Assembly: GCA_043228905.1 (NCBI GenBank)
Contig: JBHGNT010000014.1
Span: 2,480,001 to 2,544,000, forward strand
Reading direction: 5' to 3'
Origin: Azolla caroliniana
Lineage: Eukaryota > Polypodiophyta
DNA length: 64,000 bases
The stretch's first letter is position 1; each line of letters begins with the position of its first letter. Shown one piece after another: positions 21,701 to 33,252 of the stretch. The notes under the pieces are model-generated. The model did not search any database and was not told the origin of the DNA. It worked only from the letters and a program-made list of their open reading frames with translations. Made by a program: the position numbers and the translations under genes.

Positions 21701-23944
21701 CATCTCTATCCAATTCTCTTTTCTTTTCTTTTCGTAAATAATGGCTTTCATTATGAAAGAAAGAAAACACCACCATGACTAACTACAAAGTATAGAACCA
21801 TTCTAACAAGGTAAATATTACTGCAACAACAAATTCAATACCACCCTACACACCAATTCAAATGGCGAATATGATGATATGTGACCTTGCAGAGTTCTAT
21901 CCAACTCTCTCTCCCTCCATCCCTCTCCCTCAACTACTACATTGAGGAGTCGAAGATATTAATGACTTGTTTAAGGAGGATAAAAGGGCAACAAATAAAA
22001 TCGAAGTTGCTCTATGTGATAGTTGATGACTTGATCACCTAATATGTGCATGGAGTGTTGGTTCACCAATTATAAAGTTTGCTAACTTGAGTCCATCATA
22101 CGTGGAGACACCCATGAATGTATGGTAGTCACTATTGGATCTGTAATTTTGGATTTACAAGATAAGAAATATCTTGAATCGGATGAAGTTCACCACATGC
22201 CCAAGCAACCGAAGGTCTTGTTGTCAATTGGTTGATTATATGAGATAGGTTTGTTAGAAATCTAGCAAGCTCGAGGGTGTGAACCATTTCTTAACAATGT
22301 CACATAAGTAATTTATTTGCTAGAGTATACACTCACTTGTCCATGTAATGGAGAAAAGTGGATGAATTTGGAAGTAATTTTGAATTCAAATTCCACACAA
22401 ACTTTTGTTTTGGGTCACTATTTAAGTAAAACATTGGAGAGTGGTCTATCCCTCTCTCAACTTTTGGATATTTTGTAGGCTCTCATTGGGCGTACATAAT
22501 CTACGTTTAAGCACACCCACTTAGCTTAATATAATTCATCCTATTTCTAATCTTGTAAGCCTTCTTCTTAATATAATTAGAGTTTAAAAGTGTTCATTAT
22601 TCTTGAGTATATTGAGCTCAAAATCCCTTTGGTCTAGTTTTTACATATTCATAACTGTATATGTTTGAAACACAAACATAGATGATGCAAGCTGCTTGTT
22701 TGGATAGTTTTTTAGTTTGTCTTGTGCAAGGAAGTTGACACACATAAATTTCACCAAATTTAGTGACATGTAGCTTGTTGGAAAGCATGGGAAGTCTTCA
22801 TTTGTTACAACCGAAGCTTCGAAGACGATGTCAATTCAAAGAAAATAAGGTAATAAAAAAACAAGAAGACAAGAATTTGTATTACCCAGAGAGCAAGATG
22901 ACAAAGTGTTGAAGACTAGCGATGAACTAGAATGGTTCAACACTAAGTAGATTTTTTACTTATATAACATACATAGGATCACACATGATTGCCACTTGGC
23001 ATACATGCATGCATACCATTTGGTGGTTATTTGTTGTGTCCAGTGTCTGATAACTCTAAATAATAATAACTAAAAATATAATTAAAATAAGTGGGTGTGA
23101 TGGTTAGAGTTTTGATTAAGGGCCACAAGTTGGAATCTTCATATTCACATTTTGAATCTTCATATTCACATGTTGTGACAACTTTTAGTGTGCAAAAATT
23201 CAAAGGTTTGGTCCTTGTTCCGAAAAGATATTGGGGTTTTAGTGGAGTGTAGTCGTTGTTTTCTAGTCTAAGGAAGGGTCCATCATACTTGTGATATAAT
23301 TAGGAATGAATATAAGTCCATCAAGTTTAGGGGTGGAAATTCATCGAGCAAACCTTTAGAATGGTCAAAACAAATAAATGGGCCATCCAATGTAACATTT
23401 CCATCCCCTACTCTTTATATAAACCATTGGGAGATATACAAGGGATGGTTGTTTTTTGCTTTCTTGGTTATTATGTATTTAGGAAAACCTCACACTAATT
23501 GGTGGGCCAGTGGAATAGTAGGTCATTGAGAGTGTATTGTCCCTTCCTTCTCCAACCCTTCTATTGGTTTCTTTCTTATTCCTATGCTCCAACATTTTGT
23601 TTGGAGACCCCCATCACAACCCACAAGAGCAACAATGCTTAAGTGTATAATCAATACAAGTTATGCATATTATGGAACAAGTAGATATACGATACGAAAA
23701 AAAAAAATATCCATAAAAAATATCCTCCATTGGTATTAAAATTAAAGTGGCCCGAGGCAATATACAAATAGTATATAATATATGCCATCTCAACAATTGT
23801 ATATCATCAAAGGAAAAGGACCAAAGATAAGTGATGTCAAAATCACTATCTCATAGAGAAATTTGCCCACAAACAAACCAATTTTTTGAAAACGGTTACT
23901 TCCTCATTCTTCTAAATTTTCCCATGAATGACAACTGACCTTTT

Positions 23945-24100
23945 AACCACACATGTTTGTTTTATGAAACAATGCATGCACCATAGCAATTCTTAAGCCT
24001 CTTTTTCATGTGCCCCCTTCACTAACCACACATGTTTGTTTTATGAAACAATGCATGCACCATAGCAATTCTTAAGCCTCTTTTTCATGTGCCCCCTTCA
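23945..24100. repeat. Tandem duplication, period 79 bp
   Basis: AACCACACATGTTTGTTTTA through GTGCCCCCTTCA occurs twice in direct succession (copies start at 23945 and 24024), essentially identical. It is a recent local duplication. Confidence 0.95.
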
Positions 24101-24368
24101 TTATAGAGAATCAAGCTCCATTCCAACATGCCTTCAACCCCTCTTGTCTCTATTGTCCCAAACTCCTTTAGCTTCCCACAATGCCGAAGTGAGTGAATAA
24201 AATGAGCGAATAAACTACTTACATGTTGATCGCCCTTAGCAAGACTGCTTCCCAGAGTTGCTAAGATCCCCTCCCTCCAAAAAAGACATGATCTTAAAAC
24301 ATGGCATCCCATATAAAAGTCGAAAACATTAGGGTACATCGGCGGGCGAGAGGCGATTGATTGTTTGT

Positions 24369-24540
24369 TAGAAGTTCTACCCTTACATCGGATACAACAT
24401 TGTGAAAATCTCTACATGGACCAAAGTTCTACCCTTACGTTGGATACATCATACAACATTGTGAAAATCTCTACATGGACCCAAGTTTTACCCTTAACAT
24501 CGGATACAACATTGCAAAAATCTCTACATTGACCAGATAC
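24369..24540. repeat. Three-unit degenerate tandem repeat, about 55-60 bp
   Basis: The pattern TTCTACCCTTACATCGGATA, then CAACATTGTGAAAATCTCTAC and ATGGACCAA, is repeated about three times with small insertions. It lies downstream of lectin gene 1. Confidence 0.85.
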
Positions 24541-24715
24541 ATATCGGATACATATCGGGAAGTGAGGAGGGATCATGCTATGAGGCTCCTTATCATCAAG
24601 AGACAAGAAATGGTAACATTGACATGCCATACAATGTATATAAATGTATAATGTAGATCAGAGTGGAGTAGAGAGGTGTGGGTTTCACAAGCATGTATGG
24701 ATGCCCATCAAAATC

Positions 24716-25639
24716 TTACAATGCCCTCTTCTTCTTCTTAAGTACCCATTGGGTTGTGAAGTGCCAATTGTAGATGTAGTAGACACCATGGGTAGTGACG
24801 GGGACACGAGACGAGAAGCCCACGTACGAGCGCTCGTTCACATGTTTCGACAGATCCAGCCCGGAGACCGACAAAAAGAGCTTCGATTTCTTCTTGTCCG
24901 CCACTCCTCTGCTCGACACATTCTGGAACCGCACCTCGAGCTTGTGCCTCGCGGCATCGTAATCTATAAAGGCTGCGATCCGTCGCCCCGCGAATCCGGA
25001 CCCATCCCACAAGAAGGCCCCTTCCGATGACCGGAGGCTATTGAGATCAAGCCCCACGTGCGGGGGCTCGAGGTCCCATGCCTCGGAATCGCGGTTGAGA
25101 TCGATCTCCACCGCAAGTGTCTTGGGCGATTTCTTTCCTCTGGACACGGCCTTCCCCGTGGCACGATCGATCTCGAAAAGCCCTAAGCTCCCAAACCCGC
25201 TCGTGCCGACACTTAGGGATGGAGTGATGGCGAAGGCAAGGCCCGAACCGAAGATGCCCTGGTCGTCGTTCTCGATCTCGGGGCTGATCTCGAAGGTGAA
25301 CCATGTCGAGAAGGATGCGGCGTAGGCCGACCCTTTCTTCCACAATTGCACCTTCTTCTTGTATTGGTACCGGGCCGAGACTTGCTCATCGTCATCACAA
25401 AGGTATATGTATTGGCCAGGGGTAGGGTAGGATTGTACACAGATGGGCATGGCCGTTGATTTGCCTGCGTTTATGGCCGGGTCAAAGCTGCAGACCATGG
25501 TGGTGTTAGAGAACGGGGGGAGCGTTATGGTTGTGCCATCGGGTGGCGGTGGCGGTGCCGCCTCAGCCGATAAGAAATCTCCGCCACCAAGTAGTAGCAC
25601 CGCCGCCGCCATGGCCACAATCTTGATAAGCCTCTCCAT
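24716..25639 (-). CDS. Legume-lectin-fold secreted protein (lectin 1)
   Basis: The protein is an intronless 307-residue frame from the ATG at 25639. Residues 1-27 look like a signal peptide. The rest is one legume-lectin (lectin_legB) jelly-roll domain: AASFSTWFTFEI (108-119), GSGLAFAITPS (131-141), LAVEIDLNRDSEAWD (175-189), PPHVGLDLNS (192-201), AAFIDYDA (222-229) and YVGFSSRVP (272-280). The metal ligands E178, D180, D189 and H194 have exactly the spacing of concanavalin A E8, D10, D19 and H24. The sugar-binding Asp (normally ADG) is Ser132 and the ligand Asn (N14 in ConA) is Asp184. There is no transmembrane or kinase part, so it is a soluble, probably apoplastic or vacuolar lectin-like protein with uncertain sugar binding. 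Confidence 0.85.
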   Translation of the reverse strand: MERLIKIVAMAAAVLLLGGGDFLSAEAAPPPPPDGTTITLPPFSNTTMVCSFDPAINAGKSTAMPICVQSYPTPGQYIYLCDDDEQVSARYQYKKKVQLWKKGSAYAASFSTWFTFEISPEIENDDQGIFGSGLAFAITPSLSVGTSGFGSLGLFEIDRATGKAVSRGKKSPKTLAVEIDLNRDSEAWDLEPPHVGLDLNSLRSSEGAFLWDGSGFAGRRIAAFIDYDAARHKLEVRFQNVSSRGVADKKKSKLFLSVSGLDLSKHVNERSYVGFSSRVPVTTHGVYYIYNWHFTTQWVLKKKKRAL

Positions 25640-25704
25640 CAAGCCAAGTGGATGGTTTACTTGGTTTGCTTGTTTACTTGCTTGCTTGCTTGCTTCTTTT
25701 GGGT

Positions 25705-25712
25705 TATATATA
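25705..25712 (-). promoter_or_regulatory. TATA box of lectin 1
   Basis: CTATATATAACCC on the reverse strand lies about 65 bases upstream of the lectin 1 ATG, a suitable distance for a short 5' leader. A run of GCTTGCTT repeats (25665-25694) lies in the presumed leader. Confidence 0.5.
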
Positions 25713-25801
25713 GAGCTTAGGTTTTTTATATATTCCCAGAATGCCCTTGGCACTAGCCCATAGTTTGCGCTGACTACATGACACGAAACCGACACCGTGG
25801 A

Positions 25802-25803
<2 letters not shown>

Positions 25804-25864
<61 letters not shown>
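25804..25864. repeat. (GT)n and (TAG)n microsatellites
   Basis: About 30 bases of GT dinucleotide are followed by about ten TAG units, 90 to 150 bases upstream of the lectin 1 TATA box. Confidence 0.97.
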
Positions 25865-25865
<1 letters not shown>

Positions 25866-28800
25866 AAATGTATGCGTCACCTACCTGTGTGCTACCTCAA
25901 TTGTCGAAAAACCATTGGCTACAGCTACCAAAAAAAGTGACGGTAATGTCCGGCATTTGCTCTTTTTTGTCCATTAAAACATATCTATTGCCTTATTCCC
26001 TACTTGGGTCAAATAATTTGCTTACCCCCCTTGCTTTAGATCGTAATTTTTGTATCTCATACCCAATGCTTAACCTTGTTTTACTGTGCAAAGTTCTATT
26101 CTTAACATTGTGACGATCCTCGAAACTAATCGGCATGGTAACTTGTCTAGTAAATTATTAGTTTCCTAGTTAGTCCTAATTAGAGTAATTGGCATCGACC
26201 AAACAATTTTTCTACGTTTTAAAGGTACCATGCTAGCCAATTTGCCAAATTTGAACCAACCGTGAGTATCATCTAATAAGAAATGCCATTTAAAGAGGGC
26301 TTGCTAGTCTTTTATTTTTGGTGTATCCAAGAATCAGACATATTTGCTAAATGATAGACCAATCTCTTGAATATAAATGAACATTTGTCAATAATGTTGG
26401 TTAATGAAAATTTGGATAAAACTCGGCAACATGATAACGCCTTTATGAAAATGCCCTGCAATACCCATTGATTGGAAGTCAACAATACAATAATGTTCAC
26501 TAGCTATTTCAAAGAATTTTTCCCAACCCTAGGGTAATTAAAAGTGAATAGTCAAACCCGTTGTTTTGGGATCAAATGATTAGTATCCACAACCTCAATG
26601 CTAAAACACATAAACATGAAGTTTTTCAATGAGCTTCAAATCAAACCCATTACTCGAACCCCAAGCGAAATTCCATTAAGCTTGTAATAACTACATTGTC
26701 AAATTTATCAACCAATTTAAATTTAGGATTTTTAATAAGGTAAGACCATGACTCTGCCACAAATTAATTAAATTATATCAAAATCGTGGGGACATCTAAA
26801 GTTTCTTTTTTGTGTGTACTTTTAACATACATAATGGCCAATGTTGACTTTGCCCCATGTTAATTTGTGCCATCATCCATGTTTATAGATCTCACGCAAT
26901 GTCCATGCTATACATATTTAAAAACTATGTAGAACTAATCCAGATAAATGTGTAAGCGATTAAAGTAAGTTGAAGACACTATATTCTAGAATACATGTCC
27001 ATAGTCTAGGTGATCATGTTTCAAACTTCTAGAGTTGAACCACCCCGCAAGCCTTTACACACATTTCACTAAAAGCATGAAAAGAATGAATCCATCACCT
27101 ACTTTTGATTTTTGAGAGCTTGAACCTCATTCACAGCTTCATTGAGCTATACATCAATTGAATACATTCATGGATAACTTTTTATGTTTATTGATATCGA
27201 CATTTGAAAGCTCTCATCTCCTTTCAAATATGAAAGAGGTAATTACCATGTTATTCGTTTATAGAAATATGTTATTCGTTTATAGAAAGCTTTGTGTCAA
27301 CATACAATGTTGAAAGACAGAATGAGGTAGAATCCTTGAGACAAGATGCAATGTTATATTATGAGTCATGACAATGAATTTTCAAGGTTTCTTATCTAAG
27401 ATGTGCTCCCAATGTGTTTCTCTACACAAAATGATTACATGTAGTTGATGGTGCTTATGATTTCTTCCAATTGAACTTCTACCATCAAAGTTTGATCCTT
27501 CTCCTTTGTTATATGCACACAACTTGTCCCCTAATCATAGTTTTATTATAAACGGTCAATGAAGATTGTTTTCTTTATCAAAGTATCTAACTAAATGGAT
27601 CATGATAGTCATGCTACCAATAATGACATTTGAATGCCCCTTAGTAATATCTAAATAAGAATAAAGTAGATGGCAATCTTGCTACCACTCATGACAAAAA
27701 AAAAGTCTCCTAATCATCGTCACCTAATGTGAATTGCTATCTATTTGTTGTTTATTAGGCAACATTATGTGCCAACCTCAATAATGCAATGATTTTGAAA
27801 CTATGTATAGCCTGGTATTGGTATCATGTTCATTCTAGGAAACCTATATCATGTATGCTTGTTTACAAGCTCACACAACCATATCATGGGTCTCTTGAGT
27901 GCTTCACACTACATTGGAAGTGGTCGTCGTACTATCTAGATAAAATAAATGGAAAGATACACACCCATTACATGTGAAAGCATGAAATTGTGGTATAAAA
28001 AGTAGTGTACATTATCTTCGGCTCATCACACAAAAAGTTTGGGTTTCAAGAACTAGAACTTTGGTGCTTTTCAGCCTTTGCTTTTAATACAAACGATCTA
28101 ATCTTAAATTGGTGGAAATTTCAACTTTCACCTTTATTACAAAACTATCTACTTAAATTTGTGGAAAAGCCAATGATCAAGATAGCATTATCAAAATATC
28201 AATTCAAAAAGTTGATGAAATGATTCCTTACTCATCCAAATAAGGCTGAACATATCTTCATGTTGCTTGTCTATTCTTTTGAGCATTAGAGGATGTTATA
28301 TAGTGGGTACAATTCTGGATAGTCAACAACAAAAGGTTGAAATACCAACTAATAATAAGTACTTTCACCTTGTGAAATATTTATCTTGAATTGAATCAAG
28401 AGCCAATATTAAAGTGATTAAAGTAGAAGGGTCGTTCACTTGCACGCTACAATGTTGAGCCACGTTGGCAAGTTGTAACCATTTACACATTAAATTTGGA
28501 TTTGAGAGTAACATACACACTCCTAAATGCAATGTTATAACTTATAATTATCCACACATGGAAGATATTTGTATATGTGACAGACAACTTGTTTCGTCTT
28601 CTATGAACGCTCGACTCTTGAAAGTTGTTACATCCATTCAACAATTGAAGAGTTGAGCTCATTATTAACTTTTCAAGGAAAATTGTTGGATTGGATAATG
28701 GTGACACCTTGAACCATGATTAAGTAACAAAGATCATTTTGTTTCATCAGCTAGTTAGTAGTGGCAACTAATTGTAAACAAATGCCATAAGGGATTTGTT

Positions 28801-29500
28801 CCATAGATTCTATGTTATGCTTGTCACAAGCTCTTTGTTTGATTAAGTTTCACCATCCCGATTCCAAAGGTAAATAAAGGAAAGGAATAACGGACAAACA
28901 AATACCAACTTGTTTCTTCTTTTGTAAATGTTGACATTTGATTTTATCACATCCTTTCGAGATTTGAGGAGATAATCCCAATCTAATGTTTTTCAAAGCA
29001 TAGAAAAACTTTGAGAAACTCAAGGGTCAATATTAACTTTGACAATTCTAAGGGTTTGAGAAAAGTTTGGAGAAATGTATTTAGATAAATATATTTCTCA
29101 AAAGAATATATTGCAAACAAATGTTTTTAATGTATAGTTTATATCGGCCATTTTTAAACAATAGTAACGATGAGTTGTTTTATTTTTGTGACTTTATTAA
29201 TACAAACATGATGCACACATGTGAAAGCAAACATATATAAGGGTCAACAATCTTGAGAGTAGGTAGAATTGTGCATAGTTGTGCTACATCGATTAAAACT
29301 ATGGGTAAGGAGGAGAGAATAATGTGATAGATATCATAACTATGGGCTTGACCTATTGACATTGCAATGTGGGCGCCTTTGTCATGGGATCTTTATGGAA
29401 GAAAACGAACTCCCTTGAGCAACATCGCAGGTTCCCATAAATAAGGCATCGACACCTAATGGGCAACTTTTCGACCTGGGGCCAATCACGACCATGATAA
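25866..29500. other. AT-rich intergenic DNA between lectins 1 and 2
   Basis: There is no recognisable coding region. A 21-base direct repeat (ATGTTATTCGTTTATAGAAA) occurs twice near 27250-27290. The stretch near 28195-28260 (TCAATTC...CTTACTCATCCAAATAAGGCT) matches 31755-31820 upstream of lectin 3, so part of this spacer was duplicated with the lectin gene. Confidence 0.6.
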
Positions 29501-29585
29501 GACAAGATAAAAGATAAAGACGTAGTGAAGATCCCGAAGCAGCTTGAACTCTACATAGTTATGCTACATCGAGCAAAACCATGTG

Positions 29586-29606
29586 GGAGAGAGAGAGAGA
29601 GAGAGA
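29586..29606. repeat. (GA)n repeat upstream of lectin 2
   Basis: A GA run occurs about 350 bases upstream of the lectin 2 ATG. A longer GA run holds the equivalent place upstream of lectin 3 (32874-32900). Confidence 0.9.
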
Positions 29607-29902
29607 CGTGATGCGATTGATATTAGAACTCTAATCTATATTGGCTTGTTAAATTACAAAACCGACATTGGGCATTGGGGTGTGTACATCTTGGCCTATC
29701 CCCTTTTTGAACGAAAATTCCCCCAACTAACAAAAAGTTTTGATTGCCATAAAATAAATAAGACAATCAATCCATTATTGACTAATAAGACATCAACACA
29801 TAATGGTGGCTTTTTTCTCTCTTGGGGCCATGTTCACCATAGGACTAACACTTACCCAACACATAAAATAAAAGGCAATAGAATAGGCGGTTCACAAACT
29901 TT

Positions 29903-29910
29903 TATATATA
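29903..29910 (+). promoter_or_regulatory. TATA box of lectin 2
   Basis: TATATATA within CTTTTATATATACATTC lies 47 bases before the ATG at 29957. The flanking TCTAGGAAAAAACATGTC leader matches that of lectin 3. Confidence 0.5.
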
Positions 29911-29956
29911 CATTCATATCCCCTTCAGCCCCTCAAAACAATTTCTAGGAAAAAAC

Positions 29957-30880
29957 ATGTCTAATCCAATCGTCTTCCCCATTGTATCATCAATTGCTGT
30001 CCTCTCCTTATGGCTATGTCTAGCCCCGACAATGATGGTGGTGACAGAGGCATTAACTCCACCGAAGCCGCCCACGGGTGTAAGTCTCTCGTTCCCGCCA
30101 TTCTCCGCATCTAATCTAACGTGCAAAATCGACAAATTGCTCGGCCTAAACCCCGACCTCGTGTGCACGCCCTCATCTCCGCCCGGCCAGATCATCTTCT
30201 CCAATGACAATGATGTCATCTCGGCGCGCTACCAATACAAAAAGAAGGTACAACTATGGAAGAAAGGGTCACCGTACGCCGCGTCCTTCTCGACCGCATT
30301 CACAATTAACGTCAAACGGGATGCGGAGCGAAGCGTGAAACGCGTGTTCGGGGGCGGCATTGCGTTCGCAATCACCCCGACCATAGATATCGGGGAGAGC
30401 GGACCCTAGAGCTTCGGTCTCTTCAAGATTGATGATGCCACGGGGAAGCCCGCGAGCGGGACTCCCAACCCCAAGACATTGGCCGTGGAGATCGACACTT
30501 CGCGGGATGTAACCTATAGTTGGGACCCGCAAATTCCCCATGTGGGTTTGGACATTAACAGTGTGAACTCGGTGAAGAGTCGGTTCTTGTGGAACGGGAC
30601 ACGTTTTATCAACCGGAAAGTTGCCGTGTTCATCGACTACGATGCAAGCCTACAAGAGATCGCGGTGCGCTTCCAGAACGTGTCGACCAACGGGAAACCC
30701 GATAAGAAGAAGTCGAAGCTTTTCTTATCTTACTCGGGGTTGGATCTAGCATCCATTGTGGACGAACAGTCATATGTTGGTTTCTCGTCGCGTGTTCCAG
30801 TAACTACGGACGGAGTTTATTTTCTCTATGACTGGAAGTTTAGCACTAAATGGGTCCTTAGGAAAGGGATTAAAATCTAA
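29957..30880 (+). pseudogene. Legume-lectin-fold gene (lectin 2) with one in-frame TAG
   Basis: The 308-codon frame from ATG 29957 has a hydrophobic signal peptide (residues 1-31) and one legume-lectin domain. It encodes ARYQYKKKVQLWKKGSPYAA, GGGIAFAITPT, LAVEIDTSRDVTYSWDP, PHVGLDINS, AVFIDYDA and YVGFSSRVPVTT. TAG at 30407-30409 interrupts it at GESGP[stop]SFGLF; lectin 3 has GAG (Glu) there. All else is intact and about as conserved as in lectin 3, so the stop is recent, allelic, a sequencing error or read through. Metal ligands E, D, D and H are kept. The ADG Asp is Gly and the ligand Asn is Asp. Confidence 0.8.
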
Positions 30881-32780
30881 GTTTGCTTCAATGAATGCTA
30901 ATTTATCCCTTTCTCTCTTTCCTTTTTTCGAACAATAATGTGAACTTTTTTCAATCTTAACTTTACAGCCTTCCCATATTAAAGTTCGAATGAGCAAGTT
31001 GTGATTGAAACTTTGTGGATAACTTTGTGTGTCAAGATTTGAAGATATGTTCTGGAAAATGGAATGCACCACCTTTGTTTCATGATATTTGAATAGATTC
31101 ATCTGTGTATGAGGTTTTTTTACAATGTTAACATTTCACAACTTTGGAGATATTTGGAGGATCACATTTCACACATTATATTCTGGATGTTGCACCAAAA
31201 CTACACAACCATCTTCTTCCCTGAATAGGGAAACCACACTTTATCAATACATGTTAAAACCTATCCCTTCGTAACGAATCCCCATCATTACTTCAATACG
31301 AGTTAGCTCACATTTATCTCTTTAATGTGAGATGAGGTGTTGGAGCACAAGTAAGAAGACTCATGAACTATGCATATTTTCCTTGGACAAGTGCAAGAGT
31401 CAAAAGTATCACACTTTGATACAATGCACTGAATTCAACCACATTTGAGTTTGCTTTCCATGCATTGTCAGTTCACCCCACCCCCTACACTCATGAGGCA
31501 TTCCTCTCACAATCACAATAGTGCACTCTGATTGCCAAGTTTATCAATAAAAACTCTTGAACATTGAGAGTCACCACTCAACCCAAACATACTATGCAAA
31601 ATGAATCACTTGTTGCCCCTATAGGTCACATTTAACTAGTGAGGATATAATAAAATCTCTCTCTCTCTCTCTTTAATAGCAAAAAGGGGAAATGGTGGTG
31701 CAAAAAAATGCATTACCAACATTCCTTTCATTTTACCTTGAGAGAGAGCAACATTATCCAAATATCAATTCCCAAAGTTGCCAAATGAATTTCTTACTCA
31801 TCCAAGTAAGGCTCAACATATCTAAGTTCAAGCTACTTGCACATAAGATGACGTCGATATATTGCTTGCACTTTTGAATAGCATTGAAATTTTTTTAAGT
31901 AAATAAAAAGAGTCATCCAAGTGCATAGTATATAGTGTTATATAAAATGGGCAACCGACAACTATTTTAATTTTACATATCCAAACTTAAATACAATGTC
32001 ATAATAATCCACAAATGGTACAATTTCTCAAGCTCACCAAAATATTTGTGAAGCTTATGGATAGCGACTTGTTCCTTTTTTCGTAAAAGGTTGACACTAG
32101 AAAGTCATTCTATCCTTTCAATAATTGAAGAGGTGAGCAAATTGTTTTCTAGGGGTGTGGCAAGATCCGATAAATGGCAACGCATTGGACAATGATAATG
32201 TAACAATATCATTTTGTTTGACTTTTTGTGCAAAACATGAGCATGCACAATGTTGTTTCATAGAGTAACTAATGGGAATCAATTCACCACAAAGCATCAC
32301 AAAAGGATTTGTTTCATAGATTACATTTTATATCTATGACATGCCCTTATAAATGTCATACTTGATTTGTGTGACTTAGTTTCACCACTTGAATAAAAAA
32401 AGATTAATAACAACCAACAAATATTGGTTGGTTACTTCTTCATTGAAGATAGACGCGTAGAATTTTATCACTCCACTTTTCAGAAATGGAAAAGCTTGAG
32501 AAACTTAAGGGTCTAAATTAACGTTGACCTCTTGACTCCTCGAATATGAGAAAATTTAGGTAAAAGCATTGAATAAGTTTTCTCCATATAATCCAATTGA
32601 ATGTTGTTAATGCTTTAGTCTTGCATACACTAAAATTAGGACATGAAAATCCTAGAGAGTTTTACTTAGTTAAATGCACTTAAAATCCTCTTCGAACCAT
32701 CGTAACAAAACTCGTCGTTTTCCACACATTTATGGCTCACACATGTTGAAGTTTCCAAGAACAAATCCTTGAAGAGTGGA
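30881..32780. other. Intergenic spacer between lectins 2 and 3
   Basis: No gene is seen. The stretch 31340-31680 (ACTATGCATATTTTCC, AGTATCACACTTTGATACAATGC, a CT run at 31656) is a diverged copy of 21060-21400. Parts of 31750-32700 resemble 28190-29200, in line with a tandem duplication of lectin gene plus upstream DNA. Confidence 0.6.
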
Positions 32781-32863
32781 AAAAAATACTAATAGTGAAG
32801 ATCCCAAAGCAGCAGCCAAAACTATATGTACATAATCGTGCTACATCAGGTAAAGTTGAGAGC

Positions 32864-32903
<40 letters not shown>

Positions 32904-32967
32904 GCAATTGATCTAGCCTACATTTTATTCGAGCCCATGGGCCATGACACACACATAGTTATTGCAC

Positions 32968-33073
32968 GTCTCTCTTTTTCCTAAGCAAAAACTCGCCCAA
33001 AACTTCAACAAAGCTTAGATTGTCATAAATAAGGTCTCTCTTTTTCCTAAGCAAAAACTCGCCCAAAACTTCA
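32968..33073. repeat. 40-bp direct repeat in the lectin 3 promoter region
   Basis: The 40-base block GTCTCTCTTTTTCCTAAGCA...ACTTCA occurs at 32968-33007 and again at 33034-33073. It is absent as a duplicate from the lectin 2 flank. Confidence 0.9.
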
Positions 33074-33169
33074 TTTGTTTATTTGAATTGGGTCTATGGT
33101 CATGGTGGGACACACCTACCTACACACAAGAATGACAAAGGCAAAAGAGGCTCATGAGCTTTGTATATG

Positions 33170-33177
33170 TATATATA
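33170..33177 (+). promoter_or_regulatory. TATA box of lectin 3
   Basis: TATATATA within GTATATGTATATATACACAC lies about 75 bases before the ATG at 33253. Confidence 0.45.
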
Positions 33178-33252
33178 CACACACTCATAAGGTAGCCCCT
33201 CCAAAGCACACACATACACAAGAGACACAAACATAAGTTTCTAGGAAACAAC

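Larger units (their letters stand above)
32789..33252 (+). repeat. Duplicated 5' flank of lectin 3 (copy of 29510-29956)
   Basis: AGTGAAGATCCC(A/G)AAGCAGC, the GCTACATC block, a GA run, the TATA region and TCTAGGAAA(C/A)AACATGTC occur in the same order upstream of both lectins 2 and 3. The two genes were therefore duplicated together with their promoters. Confidence 0.75.

Noticed and set aside
24716-25795. Longer lectin 1 start upstream of 25639
   Set aside because: The extension runs through the TATA region and GCTTGCTT repeats; the ATG at 25639 is followed at once by a signal peptide.
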